From Streptomyces sp. NBC_00654 (lineage in GTDB: Bacteria > Actinomycetota > Actinomycetes > Streptomycetales > Streptomycetaceae): a DNA stretch of 64,000 nucleotides. The stretch spans positions 1-64,000 of the forward strand of contig NZ_JAPEOB010000005.1 in assembly GCF_026341775.1 (NCBI RefSeq), read 5' to 3'. A model generated the notes under the pieces. It had not been told where the DNA came from and ran no database searches. It was given only the letters and a program-made list of their open reading frames with translations. This document shows positions 1-8,682 of the stretch, piece by piece; position 1 is the first letter of the stretch, and each line of letters opens with the position of its first letter. A program made the position numbers and the translations under genes.

Positions 1-119
1 GAACCTCACCCGGCGCGGCTCCGATCGAACCTGGGGGGCGGAATCGGTCATATGGGGCGGGGTTCTTCAGTCATCGTGCTGGCTGCAACCGCTGACCTCA
101 GCACCTTGTCTTCATCGTC

Positions 120-1082
120 ATGACGCCTAGGCGAAGGCCACGATCACTGAACGAACGGGAACTGCGGTTGTGGAGGGTCGGCCGGGCTCTCACCCTCACG
201 TTCGTCGCCGCGGTCCTGGTCGCGAGCGGCGTCTTCTACGGCTTGGTAGTCCTGCTGGACGTCCAGCAGATCGACAGCACCACGAAGCTCGACGCGAAGA
301 CGCTCCTCGACTTGGTGAAGCTCTCCTTCGGTGTGGTCGCCGGGGCCGGTGCGCTCGTTGCCCTGGTCGTCGCCTACCGCCGCCAGCGCGTCGACGAAGC
401 CGGCGCCCACCGCGAAGCCACCCGGCTCCACACCGAGCGCTTCTCCCAGGCCGTCGACAAACTCGGCTCCGATTCCCCAGCCGTTCGGCTCGGTGGTGTC
501 CACGCGCTGGCCGGCCTGGCCGACGACGCCCCCACACAAGACCTGCGCCAGACCTGCATCGACGTCCTGTGCGCCTACCTCCGCCTACCCTTCTCCCCTG
601 ATCCCGGCGACTTGCCCGATACCTTTCCCGACGGGGCTTCACCCTCCGAGGAACAACGCGATACTCATCAGGACAAGAAGAACAAGTACCTCGCACTGCG
701 TGAGGTCCGGCATACGATCTTGCGTCCTATCGGAGACCACTACCGCATCCCCAAGGGCGCTCACCGCTCGTGGCAGGGTTGCAACCTCGACCTCACCGGG
801 ATCGTCATCGACGGTGGTCTGAACTTCGTCGGCGCGACGTTCTCCAGCGGCATCGTGGAATTCTCCGGCGCGACGTTCTCCAGCGGCGACGTGAGCTTCG
901 ATTTCGTGGACTTCTCCAACGGCTACGTGGTCTTCGAGCAGGCGGAGTTCTCCGGCAGCAACGTGAGCTTCCAGGGAGGACCAACTACTGGCCCTCCTCC
1001 GATACAGCTCCTCGCAGCAATCGGTACTCCGGTGCCATCCGAGGTTCGCCTGCCCGACCATTGGCTTCCTCCTGGTCCATAA
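120..1082 (+). CDS. Pentapeptide-repeat membrane protein, degraded C-terminus
   Basis: The N-terminus has two hydrophobic segments (about residues 23-48 and 68-86) separated by a polar stretch. A conserved soluble helix follows (RFSQAVDKLGSD, about 107-118). From about residue 235 there are pentapeptide-type repeats with a Phe every fifth position (ATFSS, VEFSG, VSFDF, AEFSG). This architecture is common in Streptomyces as an inner-membrane protein of unknown role. The last 35 residues lose the repeat and become Pro-rich, so I infer that the tail is frameshifted or truncated. The ATG start has no strong ribosome-binding site. Confidence 0.72.
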   Translation: MTPRRRPRSLNERELRLWRVGRALTLTFVAAVLVASGVFYGLVVLLDVQQIDSTTKLDAKTLLDLVKLSFGVVAGAGALVALVVAYRRQRVDEAGAHREATRLHTERFSQAVDKLGSDSPAVRLGGVHALAGLADDAPTQDLRQTCIDVLCAYLRLPFSPDPGDLPDTFPDGASPSEEQRDTHQDKKNKYLALREVRHTILRPIGDHYRIPKGAHRSWQGCNLDLTGIVIDGGLNFVGATFSSGIVEFSGATFSSGDVSFDFVDFSNGYVVFEQAEFSGSNVSFQGGPTTGPPPIQLLAAIGTPVPSEVRLPDHWLPPGP

Positions 1083-1483
1083 AAACGGGGGGGCGAAATC
1101 GGCCGTCTACGCCCACTCTGGCCGGTTCGATGACCCGAGCACACGTACACGGCCGGTAGCCGCGCAGTCCAATCAGGTTCCCTGCGTTTACGCCTCCCCC
1201 TTTCGCACCTCCTTCGCACCGTACGAGACACAGGCGAGTGTCTGGAGAACCGTCGAACTTCGGCTCGTACCACCAGCCCGGCCCGCGCGGCAGCACCGGC
1301 ACCGCCCTGGCCAGCGCCACCCTGATCGGGAACTCCACACCCCGAGCCTGCGGGCACGGACACACCGAGGCGCGGCAGGCATTCCAGGCGGCCTACCCGC
1401 GCAGCGCCTCAGTGCGCCCGCCGAACGCACCACCGGCGTGTAGTACATCGAGCGGTCCACTCGGTGGACGATGCCCGGCATCG
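1083..1483. other. No gene seen
   Basis: No reading frame here has a ribosome-binding site or a family resemblance. It lies between the converging pentapeptide gene and the relaxase operon. Confidence 0.5.
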
Positions 1484-1837
1484 TCACCACAGCCAGGCAC
1501 TGGAGTGCCGCACCCGAGACAGGGCGCGGGCGTCGCGGCGGGCGGCCGCGTTGCCGATCCGGCTCTGCCGGGACCGGGGCCTGCGGGACTCTCCGGCCGC
1601 GAGGCGGCGCTTCCCGGCGTCCTGGAGCCGCCGCCGCTGCTTGTGCAGCTCCAGCTTCTCCGCCGCCTTCGACTTGTGCTTTCGGGGCCGCTTCCAAACC
1701 GGCTGCCATCCCAGGTCCTCGTCGAGCTCGGGCTCCTGGTCCTCGTCGAGCGCGGCGGTCATCTCCTCACTCGCTGCGCGGGCTCGGGCGAGGGCGTCCT
1801 TGAATCCCGGGATCTGCGGGTTCTCCGGTGTGGTCAT
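1484..1837 (-). CDS. Small charged protein coupled to the relaxase
   Basis: A 117-residue hydrophilic protein with an acidic middle (about residues 25-42) and a strongly basic C-terminal half (KRPRKHKSKAAEKLELHKQR). Its ATG overlaps the relaxase stop as ATGA, and a GGAGGAC ribosome-binding site lies just upstream, so it is probably translationally coupled. The position suggests an accessory of the relaxase, such as a DNA-binding helper. This is inference, because I do not recognise the family. Confidence 0.65.
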   Translation of the reverse strand: MTTPENPQIPGFKDALARARAASEEMTAALDEDQEPELDEDLGWQPVWKRPRKHKSKAAEKLELHKQRRRLQDAGKRRLAAGESRRPRSRQSRIGNAAARRDARALSRVRHSSAWLW

Positions 1838-3663
1838 GCGAGTCCTCCAGTGGGTGTCCGGCCCGGCGCCTGCTGTACGCCGGGTGGCGGTGTGTGCGAC
1901 GGGGAGGGCGTCGGCGGGGTGGGGTGCGGCCGGGGGCGGTGGGCGACGGCGCGCTCCCGCACGCCGTCCTGGAGCCTGACGGCCATCTTGGCGACGGCCT
2001 CGATCGTGGCGCGGGTCTGCTCCAGCGCGGCAACATCGGTCCCCTGCTGCTCCTGGGCGCGGCCGGCCTTCCGGTCCGTACGCGAGAGCCGCGGGCCGGA
2101 CCTTGAGGCGCCGGGCACGGCGACGGTGTGCGGGCGGGTGCGGGAGCCCAGGCGCTCCGAGCGGCGCACCGCGTGAACCCGGGCGGCGAGCGCTCCGGCG
2201 GCCAGCCGGGCCCGCGCGTAGAGGGGAAGCATCCGGTTGCGGGTCAGCGGGCGCAGCACGGCCTGGCCGTCGGTGTCGTGCGGGTACAGGGCGTGCAGGT
2301 CGGCGGTCATCGCCAGGCCCCGGCCGACGGGTCGGGTGTAATTGTCGACGACGGTCTGGACTATCTGTTCGTCCAGGCCGGGCTGGTGCGGGCGGCCGCG
2401 CAGGACGTAGGAGAGGTGGCGGCGCGCTTCGGCGAGGAGGTGGTGGTGCTTGAACGCTCCGCGCATCACGTAGACCACGGCCACGGTGTCGACGGCGGCC
2501 AGCACTATGTCGACCACCGGCCGCACCCGCGCCCACACCGCCACAGCTGCCGCCCGTGCCCGCTCGGCGAGCCGGTCCACGACGTCGGGACCGAACGCGT
2601 CGATGGCTGACTCCCGCCATTGCTCGCGCAGCTTGGACAGCGACCGCGGCTCCTTGCGTTTGGGTGGGCGTGTCCGGTCGGCGGCCCGGCAGGCCAGCCC
2701 GTAGGCGGCCCGCTCCCCCGGCTCGTGCCCGTGCTCCTCCACGTACTCGGCAGTGAGGACGAACAGCGCTTCCTCGATCTGCTGACGGCGCGTCGACTGC
2801 CAGCCGATGAGCCGCCGGTCGATGCCCGCGATCTCCATGACGGGACGGCGCCCCGGGGTCACCGAGCGCGGCTCCCACGCCCACCCGAGCCGGGCGGACA
2901 CCTCCTCCATGAAGAACAGGAGGTAGAGAGTGTCAGCGGCAACGATGTGGGACAGCAGCGTGTCCGCCGACAGGTTGCCCCACGTCCCTGACCCGTCCGG
3001 GCGCCGGGCGCGGATCGACAGCACGGCGTGATCGTGGAGCAGCGGCTTCGATTCGGCGGCTCGGGACTCGTAGTGCCGGAACACCGCGACGATCAGCCCG
3101 TCCTTCACCGGGGCGCGGTGCTTGCCGCCGCTCCCCCAGCGGATCTGCGCGACCGAGTCCCCCAGCCACTTCAGCATCTTGTCCACGGCGGTGTCCTGGC
3201 ACGACTCCAGCACCAGACGGCACTTGTCATCCATCAGCGCCCACGCGATGTGTGCCGTCGGCGGCGGCCGGAACACCAAGTCCAGGCCCAGCCAGGGGGT
3301 GCGCTCCTTGGCCTTCTCGGTCTTCGCCGACCGGTTGTGCTCGATGGGCCTGCCCAGCACGGTCGCCCGCCAGGCCTCCGCCGGGCTCTTGCCCTCCGCC
3401 ACGAGATCGCGCTCGATCCGGTCGGCGTCCGGGTGCCGGCCCTCCCCCAGGAGCAGCTCGGCCTGCCGCTCGGTCACCACGTCCCCGACCGCAAGGCCGA
3501 CCGCAGCCAGCCCCTGACCCCTCCAGATCCCGGGCGGGACACCGGCCTCGTCCTGAGCGGCGCGCAGCGCCATGCCTGCGGGGCGGTGGACATCGCCGAC
3601 CATCACACCGCGGAAGAAGTACCGCCACCCGTCACCCGGGCGAACCTCCGATTTACTGATCAC
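1834..3663 (-). CDS. TrwC/MobF-type relaxase without helicase domain
   Basis: Predicted DNA-nicking relaxase for mobilisation (MobF/TrwC family). The N-terminus has the motif typical of actinobacterial members (GDGWRYFFRG), which carries the probable catalytic Tyr. A metal-binding H-D-H segment (LLHDHAVLS) lies near residue 205 and is followed by the conserved WGNLSADTLLSH stretch. At about 609 residues it ends in a low-complexity Pro-rich tail and lacks the C-terminal RecD-like helicase of classical TrwC, as in many Streptomyces plasmid versions. GTG 3663 was chosen because similarity starts there, although no clear ribosome-binding site is visible. It overlaps the next gene by 4 bp. Confidence 0.78.
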   Translation of the reverse strand: MISKSEVRPGDGWRYFFRGVMVGDVHRPAGMALRAAQDEAGVPPGIWRGQGLAAVGLAVGDVVTERQAELLLGEGRHPDADRIERDLVAEGKSPAEAWRATVLGRPIEHNRSAKTEKAKERTPWLGLDLVFRPPPTAHIAWALMDDKCRLVLESCQDTAVDKMLKWLGDSVAQIRWGSGGKHRAPVKDGLIVAVFRHYESRAAESKPLLHDHAVLSIRARRPDGSGTWGNLSADTLLSHIVAADTLYLLFFMEEVSARLGWAWEPRSVTPGRRPVMEIAGIDRRLIGWQSTRRQQIEEALFVLTAEYVEEHGHEPGERAAYGLACRAADRTRPPKRKEPRSLSKLREQWRESAIDAFGPDVVDRLAERARAAAVAVWARVRPVVDIVLAAVDTVAVVYVMRGAFKHHHLLAEARRHLSYVLRGRPHQPGLDEQIVQTVVDNYTRPVGRGLAMTADLHALYPHDTDGQAVLRPLTRNRMLPLYARARLAAGALAARVHAVRRSERLGSRTRPHTVAVPGASRSGPRLSRTDRKAGRAQEQQGTDVAALEQTRATIEAVAKMAVRLQDGVRERAVAHRPRPHPTPPTPSPSHTPPPGVQQAPGRTPTGGLA

Positions 3664-4247
3664 CGGCCCATGGAACACCGGCTTTGACCTGCACAAAAGC
3701 GCAATCCGAGGTCCCTCCCGCCGGACGGGAAGCAATCACCGAATCTTCACCGCGGCGCCCGCCAGGCGGGCCGCCACACCAGCCCGAGACGGTAAGCCGA
3801 CGGTGGGTCTTCCACCCATGGAGATCACACGAGACGGAATCGCCTGCGCCCTCTGCCGCACGACCACCCAGGAGCCCCGGTGTACCTGGTCCTCAGCACC
3901 CGGTCGCCCTTCCCTCAACGAAAACAGATCAACGACCGCTGGTGCCCCGCCGGCTGCCATCTGCTCCACCCCGCCCGGTGGCGGGAGGTGATGCCGCCAC
4001 CCCGCAGCGACTTCTGACGACGCCGTGCGAATACTGCGCCACGACCACTCGGGCCCCACCCCCCCCTGCATCGCACCGCAACTCACTCCACCTTCAACGA
4101 CGGTCCGCAGACCAACCCCGCACTCCCCCAGCGATGACCAACGAGGTCCCGCCCCGCACTAGTCGCTGACTCCCTTCAACCCGAGAGACACATCCACCGC
4201 CCCCGGCACCCACGTGCCGGGGGCTTCGTGCGTCCTGGAGGTTCACC
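3664..4247. other. Non-coding stretch upstream of relaxase
   Basis: No convincing gene. oriT would be expected near a relaxase start, but I cannot identify a nic site here. Confidence 0.4.
4199..4224 (+). terminator. GC-rich hairpin
   Basis: Perfect 11-bp arms (GCCCCCGGCAC and its complement) around a CCAC loop, without a T-tract. It sits 24 bp before a GTG start, so it is either a terminator or a leader hairpin. Confidence 0.5.
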
Positions 4248-4526
4248 GTGCCCACGTACGAGACCCTGCCCCGCTTCAACGCCGACCTTCATCACCTCAC
4301 CCCCGCCCAGCGCCATCGCTTCCGCCGCGTCGTGCTGGATGCCTCGTGCCAGACCTACGCCAGTTCCGCCCCGGGCTACGCATCAAGGGCGTGCGCATCT
4401 CCCCCGGCGTTACGAACTGACCTGGGCCGGGAACGGCCGCGCAACATGGGAGTACGGAGCCTCACGGAAGCCCGGCGAGTGCCACATCATCTGGCGCCGC
4501 ATCGGCACCCACAACATTCTCACTAA
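4248..4526 (+). pseudogene. RelE-like toxin family gene with two frameshifts
   Basis: A GTG start with a GGAGG ribosome-binding site opens the frame VPTYETLPRFNADLHHLTPA. Similarity then moves to a second frame (LRQFRPGLRIKGVRISPG) and to a third (YELTWAGNGRATWEYG, then IIWRRIGTHNIL). Joined together, these match a common ~90-residue Streptomyces protein of RelE/ParE-like toxin type. Two frame changes, near 4345 and 4415, disrupt it. No antitoxin partner is visible. Confidence 0.6.
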
Positions 4527-4780
4527 CTCGTGACGATCCATGTCGCGGCACGGCATCGGCAGCGGCCGTTCTCCCCGCGACCGTGACTGTCGGAGTCGTG
4601 CCTCGTTGAAGCGGCTGGTGCCGCCTGACGCTGCCGCGACGGTGTCCGGCTGAGTGCCGTCCGGCCCATGACCGGCGGACTGGTAGGCCCGAGAAGCTTC
4701 GCTTCATCGCCGCAGACCATTGCGTGGACTGCCACGGTCAGTGCCGTTTCATGGGGCCGGTGCCTCCTCAAGGACCAAGC

Positions 4781-5332
4781 ATGACTTCACACGCACGCAA
4801 GAACGCGGCCCGTCGGCAGCAAAACCTGACCGGCATGAACCGGAGGGCGGCCCTGCAGGCCATCCGCGACACCCTCCCCCCTGCACCGCAGTCCCGAAGC
4901 GTGGCAAGGCCGACGGGCAGCCAAGCGGACCCTGACGTTGTACCGGCTGAGCTGATCGCCCTTGTGCAGGACTTCACGCGTTGGGGCCGTCGGCATCTGG
5001 ATGACGCGGTCAGCGTGGCGCGCAGGAACGTTGAGCGGCCAGGCGATTGGCATCGTCTGGTGCTGTACGCGCTGACTGATGCCCTCGCGTACAACTTCCT
5101 CATGGTGGGCACCCTCGCCTGCTATCTCCAGGAGCAGGGGATCGATGCGGAGCTGCTGTGCCGTCATCTCCAATCGCCTGACGCTGATCGTTTCATTACT
5201 CAGGAGGCACTCGAACTGCTGGCGGGACTGAGGGGCAGGACGGTCGCCGAGGGTCAGCTGGAGCCCACTTGGCATTTCATCGGCAGGCAGATCGCCGAGG
5301 CCGGTGTGGAGCGCGATGTCATGTCCGAGTGA
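4781..5332 (+). CDS. Hypothetical protein
   Basis: A 183-residue protein with a basic N-terminus and a mostly helical middle (DWHRLVLYALTDALAYNFLM) that could form one amphipathic or membrane-proximal helix. ATG 4781 was chosen over an upstream ATG at 4724 because of the preceding AAGGA. Family not recognised. It converges on parB. Confidence 0.6.
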   Translation: MTSHARKNAARRQQNLTGMNRRAALQAIRDTLPPAPQSRSVARPTGSQADPDVVPAELIALVQDFTRWGRRHLDDAVSVARRNVERPGDWHRLVLYALTDALAYNFLMVGTLACYLQEQGIDAELLCRHLQSPDADRFITQEALELLAGLRGRTVAEGQLEPTWHFIGRQIAEAGVERDVMSE

Positions 5333-5456
5333 AAGTGGACCATGAAGATGCTGTGACCAACGGTGGTTCGGGCTGATTGCGGCGGCGTTGGCCTGCCCAC
5401 CTCAGTCAGTCTGGACTAGAGCTGTGGCATCCCGGCGATCTGCAGAGCAAACGAAT

Positions 5457-5498
5457 GCGGGCGATGCCCCACACTTCGGAGTGTGGGGCATCGCCCGC
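5457..5498. terminator. Bidirectional terminator after parB
   Basis: Perfect 19-bp arms closed by a TCGG tetraloop, 9 bp beyond the parB stop. It separates the converging hypothetical gene from parAB. Confidence 0.8.
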
Positions 5499-5506
5499 CT
5501 GGCGGT

Positions 5507-6565
5507 TCAGCTGGCGTTATGGGCTTCGAGTAGCCGCTTCAGGAGAACGGCTTGCTGAGCCGTGTCCATCTTCGCGAAGACGAGATCCGCGACTTGGTTG
5601 CCGTCGAACCAGGGCATCCTGATAACTGGTTTGCCAGTCCCGTCCGGGATTCCGTTGCTGGGTCTCGGGGCAGCGGCAGGGGGTTCCGGCGATGTGCCGG
5701 TCGTGGGTTGCACATCACTCTGTGGTTGATCAGGGGTGCTAACGGCGTTAGCACCCGCTGTCTCATGACTCTGGGTGCTAACGCCGTTAGCACCTCCAGA
5801 CGCATCCTGCCTTCTCCGTTTACCCTTGCTCTGTGCTCGCTTCATCAGAGCGTCGGTAGCCGCCGTGTGCTGTTGCTGCGCAGGCAGCTGTCCCACATTC
5901 CGCGCGATCTCGACGGGGAGGCTGCGGTCTTCGACTGCTGCCTGGAGTTCAGGAGTGAGTTTGAGAAGGGCGATGCGCTGTGTGACCCATGGGCTCGACT
6001 TACCGAGAGCCCGTGCGACTGCACGTTGCGAGCCGTGGACCTGGACCAGGCGCTGCAGAGCTTTGGCTTCGTCGAGGGGGTCGAGGCTCTCGTGCTGGAC
6101 GGCCGCGGTGAGCGCGGTCTCGAGGAGGGTGTCGGCGTCGTCCGCGAGCGAGTCGTCGATGTGGACGGGTACATCGTCAAGCCCTGCGAGTGTGGCGCCG
6201 GCCAGGCGTCGGTTTCCGTCGACGACGATGTACTGGGCTCCCCCGAGCGATTCCTCTTGCCCGGGGTGAGCGCCGAGGAAGGCTTCACGGGTGACGACCG
6301 TGAGAGGTTGGATGATGCCGCGGCCGGTCAGGCTGTCGGCCATCTCCTCGATGGCTTTGAGCTCTTCACGGGGGTTGAAGGGGTTGGATGCGATGGCGCT
6401 GATCGGTACGCGGGGGGAGCGCGGTGATGGGTCGCCCGCCGCTGTGTGAGGTGCCGGGGGAGTGTCCTGACCGGCGAATCGCGCGAAGGAGGCCGCTCGG
6501 CTGCTGATTGGCTGGGCGACGGCGTCGAATGTGGGCGAGCCACCGAGGGAGTCGGCCTTGCTCAT
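5507..6565 (-). CDS. parB: ParB partition protein
   Basis: Centromere-binding CTPase-type ParB. The N-terminal ParB/Srx domain spans about residues 50-150 (NPFNPREELKAIEEMADSL, IVVDGNRRLAGA). A KorB-type helix-turn-helix spans about 170-215 (GSQRAVARALGKSSPWVTQR). A C-terminal dimerisation region is preceded by a Pro/Ser-rich linker. The linker codons for GANGVST and GANAVST are themselves parS-like palindromes. The ATG overlaps the parA stop as ATGA, so the two form one operon. Confidence 0.93.
   Translation of the reverse strand: MSKADSLGGSPTFDAVAQPISSRAASFARFAGQDTPPAPHTAAGDPSPRSPRVPISAIASNPFNPREELKAIEEMADSLTGRGIIQPLTVVTREAFLGAHPGQEESLGGAQYIVVDGNRRLAGATLAGLDDVPVHIDDSLADDADTLLETALTAAVQHESLDPLDEAKALQRLVQVHGSQRAVARALGKSSPWVTQRIALLKLTPELQAAVEDRSLPVEIARNVGQLPAQQQHTAATDALMKRAQSKGKRRRQDASGGANGVSTQSHETAGANAVSTPDQPQSDVQPTTGTSPEPPAAAPRPSNGIPDGTGKPVIRMPWFDGNQVADLVFAKMDTAQQAVLLKRLLEAHNAS
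5734..5756. promoter_or_regulatory. parS-like palindrome 1 (inside parB)
   Basis: A 23-bp palindrome around the core GTGCTAACGGCGTTAGCAC, with only the central base unpaired. It lies in the parB linker codons. Two further copies of the same core occur in this locus. Confidence 0.8.
5774..5794. promoter_or_regulatory. parS-like palindrome 2 (inside parB)
   Basis: Core GTGCTAACGCCGTTAGCAC, which is the reverse complement of site 1, centred 39 bp from it. Twin sites at this spacing suit ParB nucleation. Confidence 0.8.
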
Positions 6566-7782
6566 GTCAGCTTCACGCCCTTCGCGATCTGTCGCATCGC
6601 CTGTGATTGCTCTGAGTTGGGGGAGTAGTCCAGGAGGGACCTTTGCATGCGGACCGCCTCACGCTGTTCCTTGAGGTCAGAGACGATGGCGAGGACGGGG
6701 GGTGTGCCGAGTGACTTCCATTTGTCTCGCGATGAGGTGGCGATGTATCCGCGGCGTGAGTCGTACTTGTTGATCACAAGTCCGAGCTGGCCGATCTGGA
6801 TGTCGTAGTCCCTGGCGAGGGAGTCGATCTGGCTGATGAGCATGCCGTATGCCTGGGCGGAGGTGTCCTCGGCTTCTACAGGGATGATCAGGCCGGATGC
6901 GTCGGGCTTCTCGCCGTCGCGCTGGCGGCCGTAGTAGATTCCGGCGTCCATCGCGAGACCCAGGCTGGGCGGGGAATCGATGACGATGACGTCGAAATGC
7001 TCCTCGATGGGCGCGAGTGCTCGTTCGAGGGCGGCGTGGCGCGGGCCTCTGAACATAGTCAGACCGGAGTCGAGCAGGAACGCGTCGAAGGCCGCCGGGA
7101 GGATGTGGAGCCGTCCGCCGAAGCGCTCACCGTCTATGGGGACGGTGAGGTCGAGCAGTGGGTGCTGAGTCTGCTCACGGTGGAGCATGTGCGTGACCAG
7201 GCTCTCCTCTCCAGCGGGGATGGCCTTGAGGCCAAGCTGGTGGGAGAGGTGGCCTTGGGGGTCGTAGTCGACAAGCAGGACGCGGAGGCCCCCCGCTTCC
7301 GCCAGTTCCTTCGCGTCTTTCTTCGTGAGTCCGGCGGCGAGAGCTGCTTTCAGGATGTGTTCTTCGCCCTCGGCCAAGGCCTGGGCCAGCCCGGCCGCGA
7401 CGGATGTTTTGCCGACGCCACCCTTCTGGTTGCAGACGACGATGCGTCGGGCTACCGGCTCTTCCCCGGCCGGGTTGTGGGCAAGCCACAGGGCCACGGA
7501 CTGTGCCAGCCCTTGGATGTAGGAAACGTCGCGGTCGCGGCAGTCCTGCTTGAACTCGTCGTAGAGGCCTTCGGGGAGGTACGTGCCGAACGATTCAGCG
7601 CCGGCCGTGTCGATCGTGGGCATCGGCTCGACGCGTGCCCGCCATGCATGGATACCGGCAGCAACAGCGTCTTGTACGTCCGTACTGAGCTGGGCTGCGC
7701 GGACTTTGAGTGACTGTTTGAGGGCTGCGGGCAGCTTGGAGACCAGCTTCTCGCGGTCGGCAGCTGAATTCGGAGTCGCCAT
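6562..7782 (-). CDS. parA: ParA partition ATPase
   Basis: Walker-type ParA/MinD ATPase that would move ParB-parS complexes. A deviant Walker A (KGGVGKT) lies near residue 120, the Walker A' motif (LLVDYDPQGHLSHQLG) near 175, and the Walker B-like VIVIDSPPSLG near 270. About 110 residues precede the ATPase fold, as in plasmid ParAs whose N-terminus binds the operator. ATG 7782 was taken as the start, because the similarity-like part begins there and an inverted repeat sits on it. An in-frame upstream ATG exists at 7860. It overlaps parB by 4 bp. Confidence 0.92.
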   Translation of the reverse strand: MATPNSAADREKLVSKLPAALKQSLKVRAAQLSTDVQDAVAAGIHAWRARVEPMPTIDTAGAESFGTYLPEGLYDEFKQDCRDRDVSYIQGLAQSVALWLAHNPAGEEPVARRIVVCNQKGGVGKTSVAAGLAQALAEGEEHILKAALAAGLTKKDAKELAEAGGLRVLLVDYDPQGHLSHQLGLKAIPAGEESLVTHMLHREQTQHPLLDLTVPIDGERFGGRLHILPAAFDAFLLDSGLTMFRGPRHAALERALAPIEEHFDVIVIDSPPSLGLAMDAGIYYGRQRDGEKPDASGLIIPVEAEDTSAQAYGMLISQIDSLARDYDIQIGQLGLVINKYDSRRGYIATSSRDKWKSLGTPPVLAIVSDLKEQREAVRMQRSLLDYSPNSEQSQAMRQIAKGVKLT

Positions 7783-7806
7783 GTGCGGCAGCATACTGCC
7801 GCACAT
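7781..7806 (-). promoter_or_regulatory. Inverted repeat over the parA start
   Basis: Arms ATGTGCGGCAG and CTGCCGCACAT surround a 4-base loop, and the proximal arm contains the chosen parA ATG. It could be an autorepression operator or an RNA hairpin limiting translation. Confidence 0.55.
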
Positions 7807-7860
7807 AGGATTCAGACGCATCGATAGATACGTTTTGCCTACTTGAGGCGTTAGTTTCAC

Positions 7861-7887
7861 CAGGGTGCTAACGGCGTTAGCACCCTG
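7861..7887. promoter_or_regulatory. parS-like palindrome 3 (upstream of parA)
   Basis: The longest copy: a 27-bp palindrome (13-bp arms plus the central base) around the same 19-bp core as the two parB sites. It lies 79 bp upstream of the parA ATG, where it could also act as operator. Confidence 0.82.
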
Positions 7888-7929
7888 AACCAGGCACTGC
7901 AGACCGACTCCGCATCACAAAAACGCGGC

Positions 7930-8094
7930 TGTCCCGTCTCAACTAACCCAGTCCGCGCCGTTTCGTCTCACCGAATCCAGTCGACGCAGGCCGGCACCGG
8001 GGCCTCGGTGGGTGCGCCCGGCCAGGCCGTCTCAACGAAGTCAGTCGACCCAGGTCAGGCGCTGGCCGTCGACTTGATTCATTGAGACGGGACA
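7930..8094. mobile_element. MITE copy 1 (165 bp)
   Basis: Non-coding element with perfect 13-bp terminal inverted repeats (TGTCCCGTCTCAA) and 5-bp target duplications GCGGC on both sides. The same sequence recurs at 20632-20796. Inside are direct copies of a ~22-bp motif beginning CGTCTCA (at 7935, 7964 and 8028) and an inverted copy at the right end. These look like repeated transposase-binding sites. Confidence 0.9.
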
Positions 8095-8172
8095 GCGGCC
8101 CCCACTCCCCGAACGCCCCTTAGGTTCTAGCGATCCTCGCAACACTCATGATCAATGGGAGTTGCGAGGACC

Positions 8173-8325
8173 GTGGGCGGTAAGAGGCTTGATCCGGCGT
8201 TGAAGAGGCGTTTCCTTGAGCGGCTGGATGTCGTGGGGAGCGTGTCTCCCGTGGCCCGTGAGCTGGGGCTGGTAGTCGTCGGCGTGACCATCGGGCACGA
8301 GGGCACCGCGACGCTTGAGTGGTGA
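8173..8325 (+). pseudogene. Possible transposase helix-turn-helix remnant
   Basis: A 50-codon frame starting VGGKRLDPALKRRFLERL and containing a VARELGL recognition-helix-like segment, as at the N-terminus of some transposases. It stops abruptly. Weak call. Confidence 0.25.
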
Positions 8326-8591
8326 GCCAATCAGTCGACATTCTTGAGCAGGCTCGGTGTGCGAGTCGCGGTCCGTGTCGTCGGCAACTACTGGACGTGC
8401 ACCGTCATCTCCCGCAGGGGATCCCCGAGCATCAACGCCGCGGCCGTGAGTGGCAGGAACCGACACGTGAGTGGTTCACCGACAGCTATGAGTACGGCGG
8501 TTTCGCGGCCTACGAGCTCGGGGCTAGCAGTCCGGCATCGCTGCGATGTACATGATCGACCGGCGATTCAAATGCCCTGGTCGGAACAGGC

Positions 8592-8612
8592 TTGACCTTG
8601 ACGTTGGGTCAA
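8592..8612. promoter_or_regulatory. Possible MerR operator upstream of ABC genes
   Basis: The inverted repeat TTGACC/GGTCAA with a 9-bp centre lies ~70 bp before the ABC ATPase gene. The first half would double as a -35 element, the usual MerR arrangement. Confidence 0.4.
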
Positions 8613-8682
8613 CCCTCCATCCTTCCTGGGAGGAGCTTCCGCGCAGTCGCCTGGAACAGCTCCGCTAAGGAGGCAGATGACC

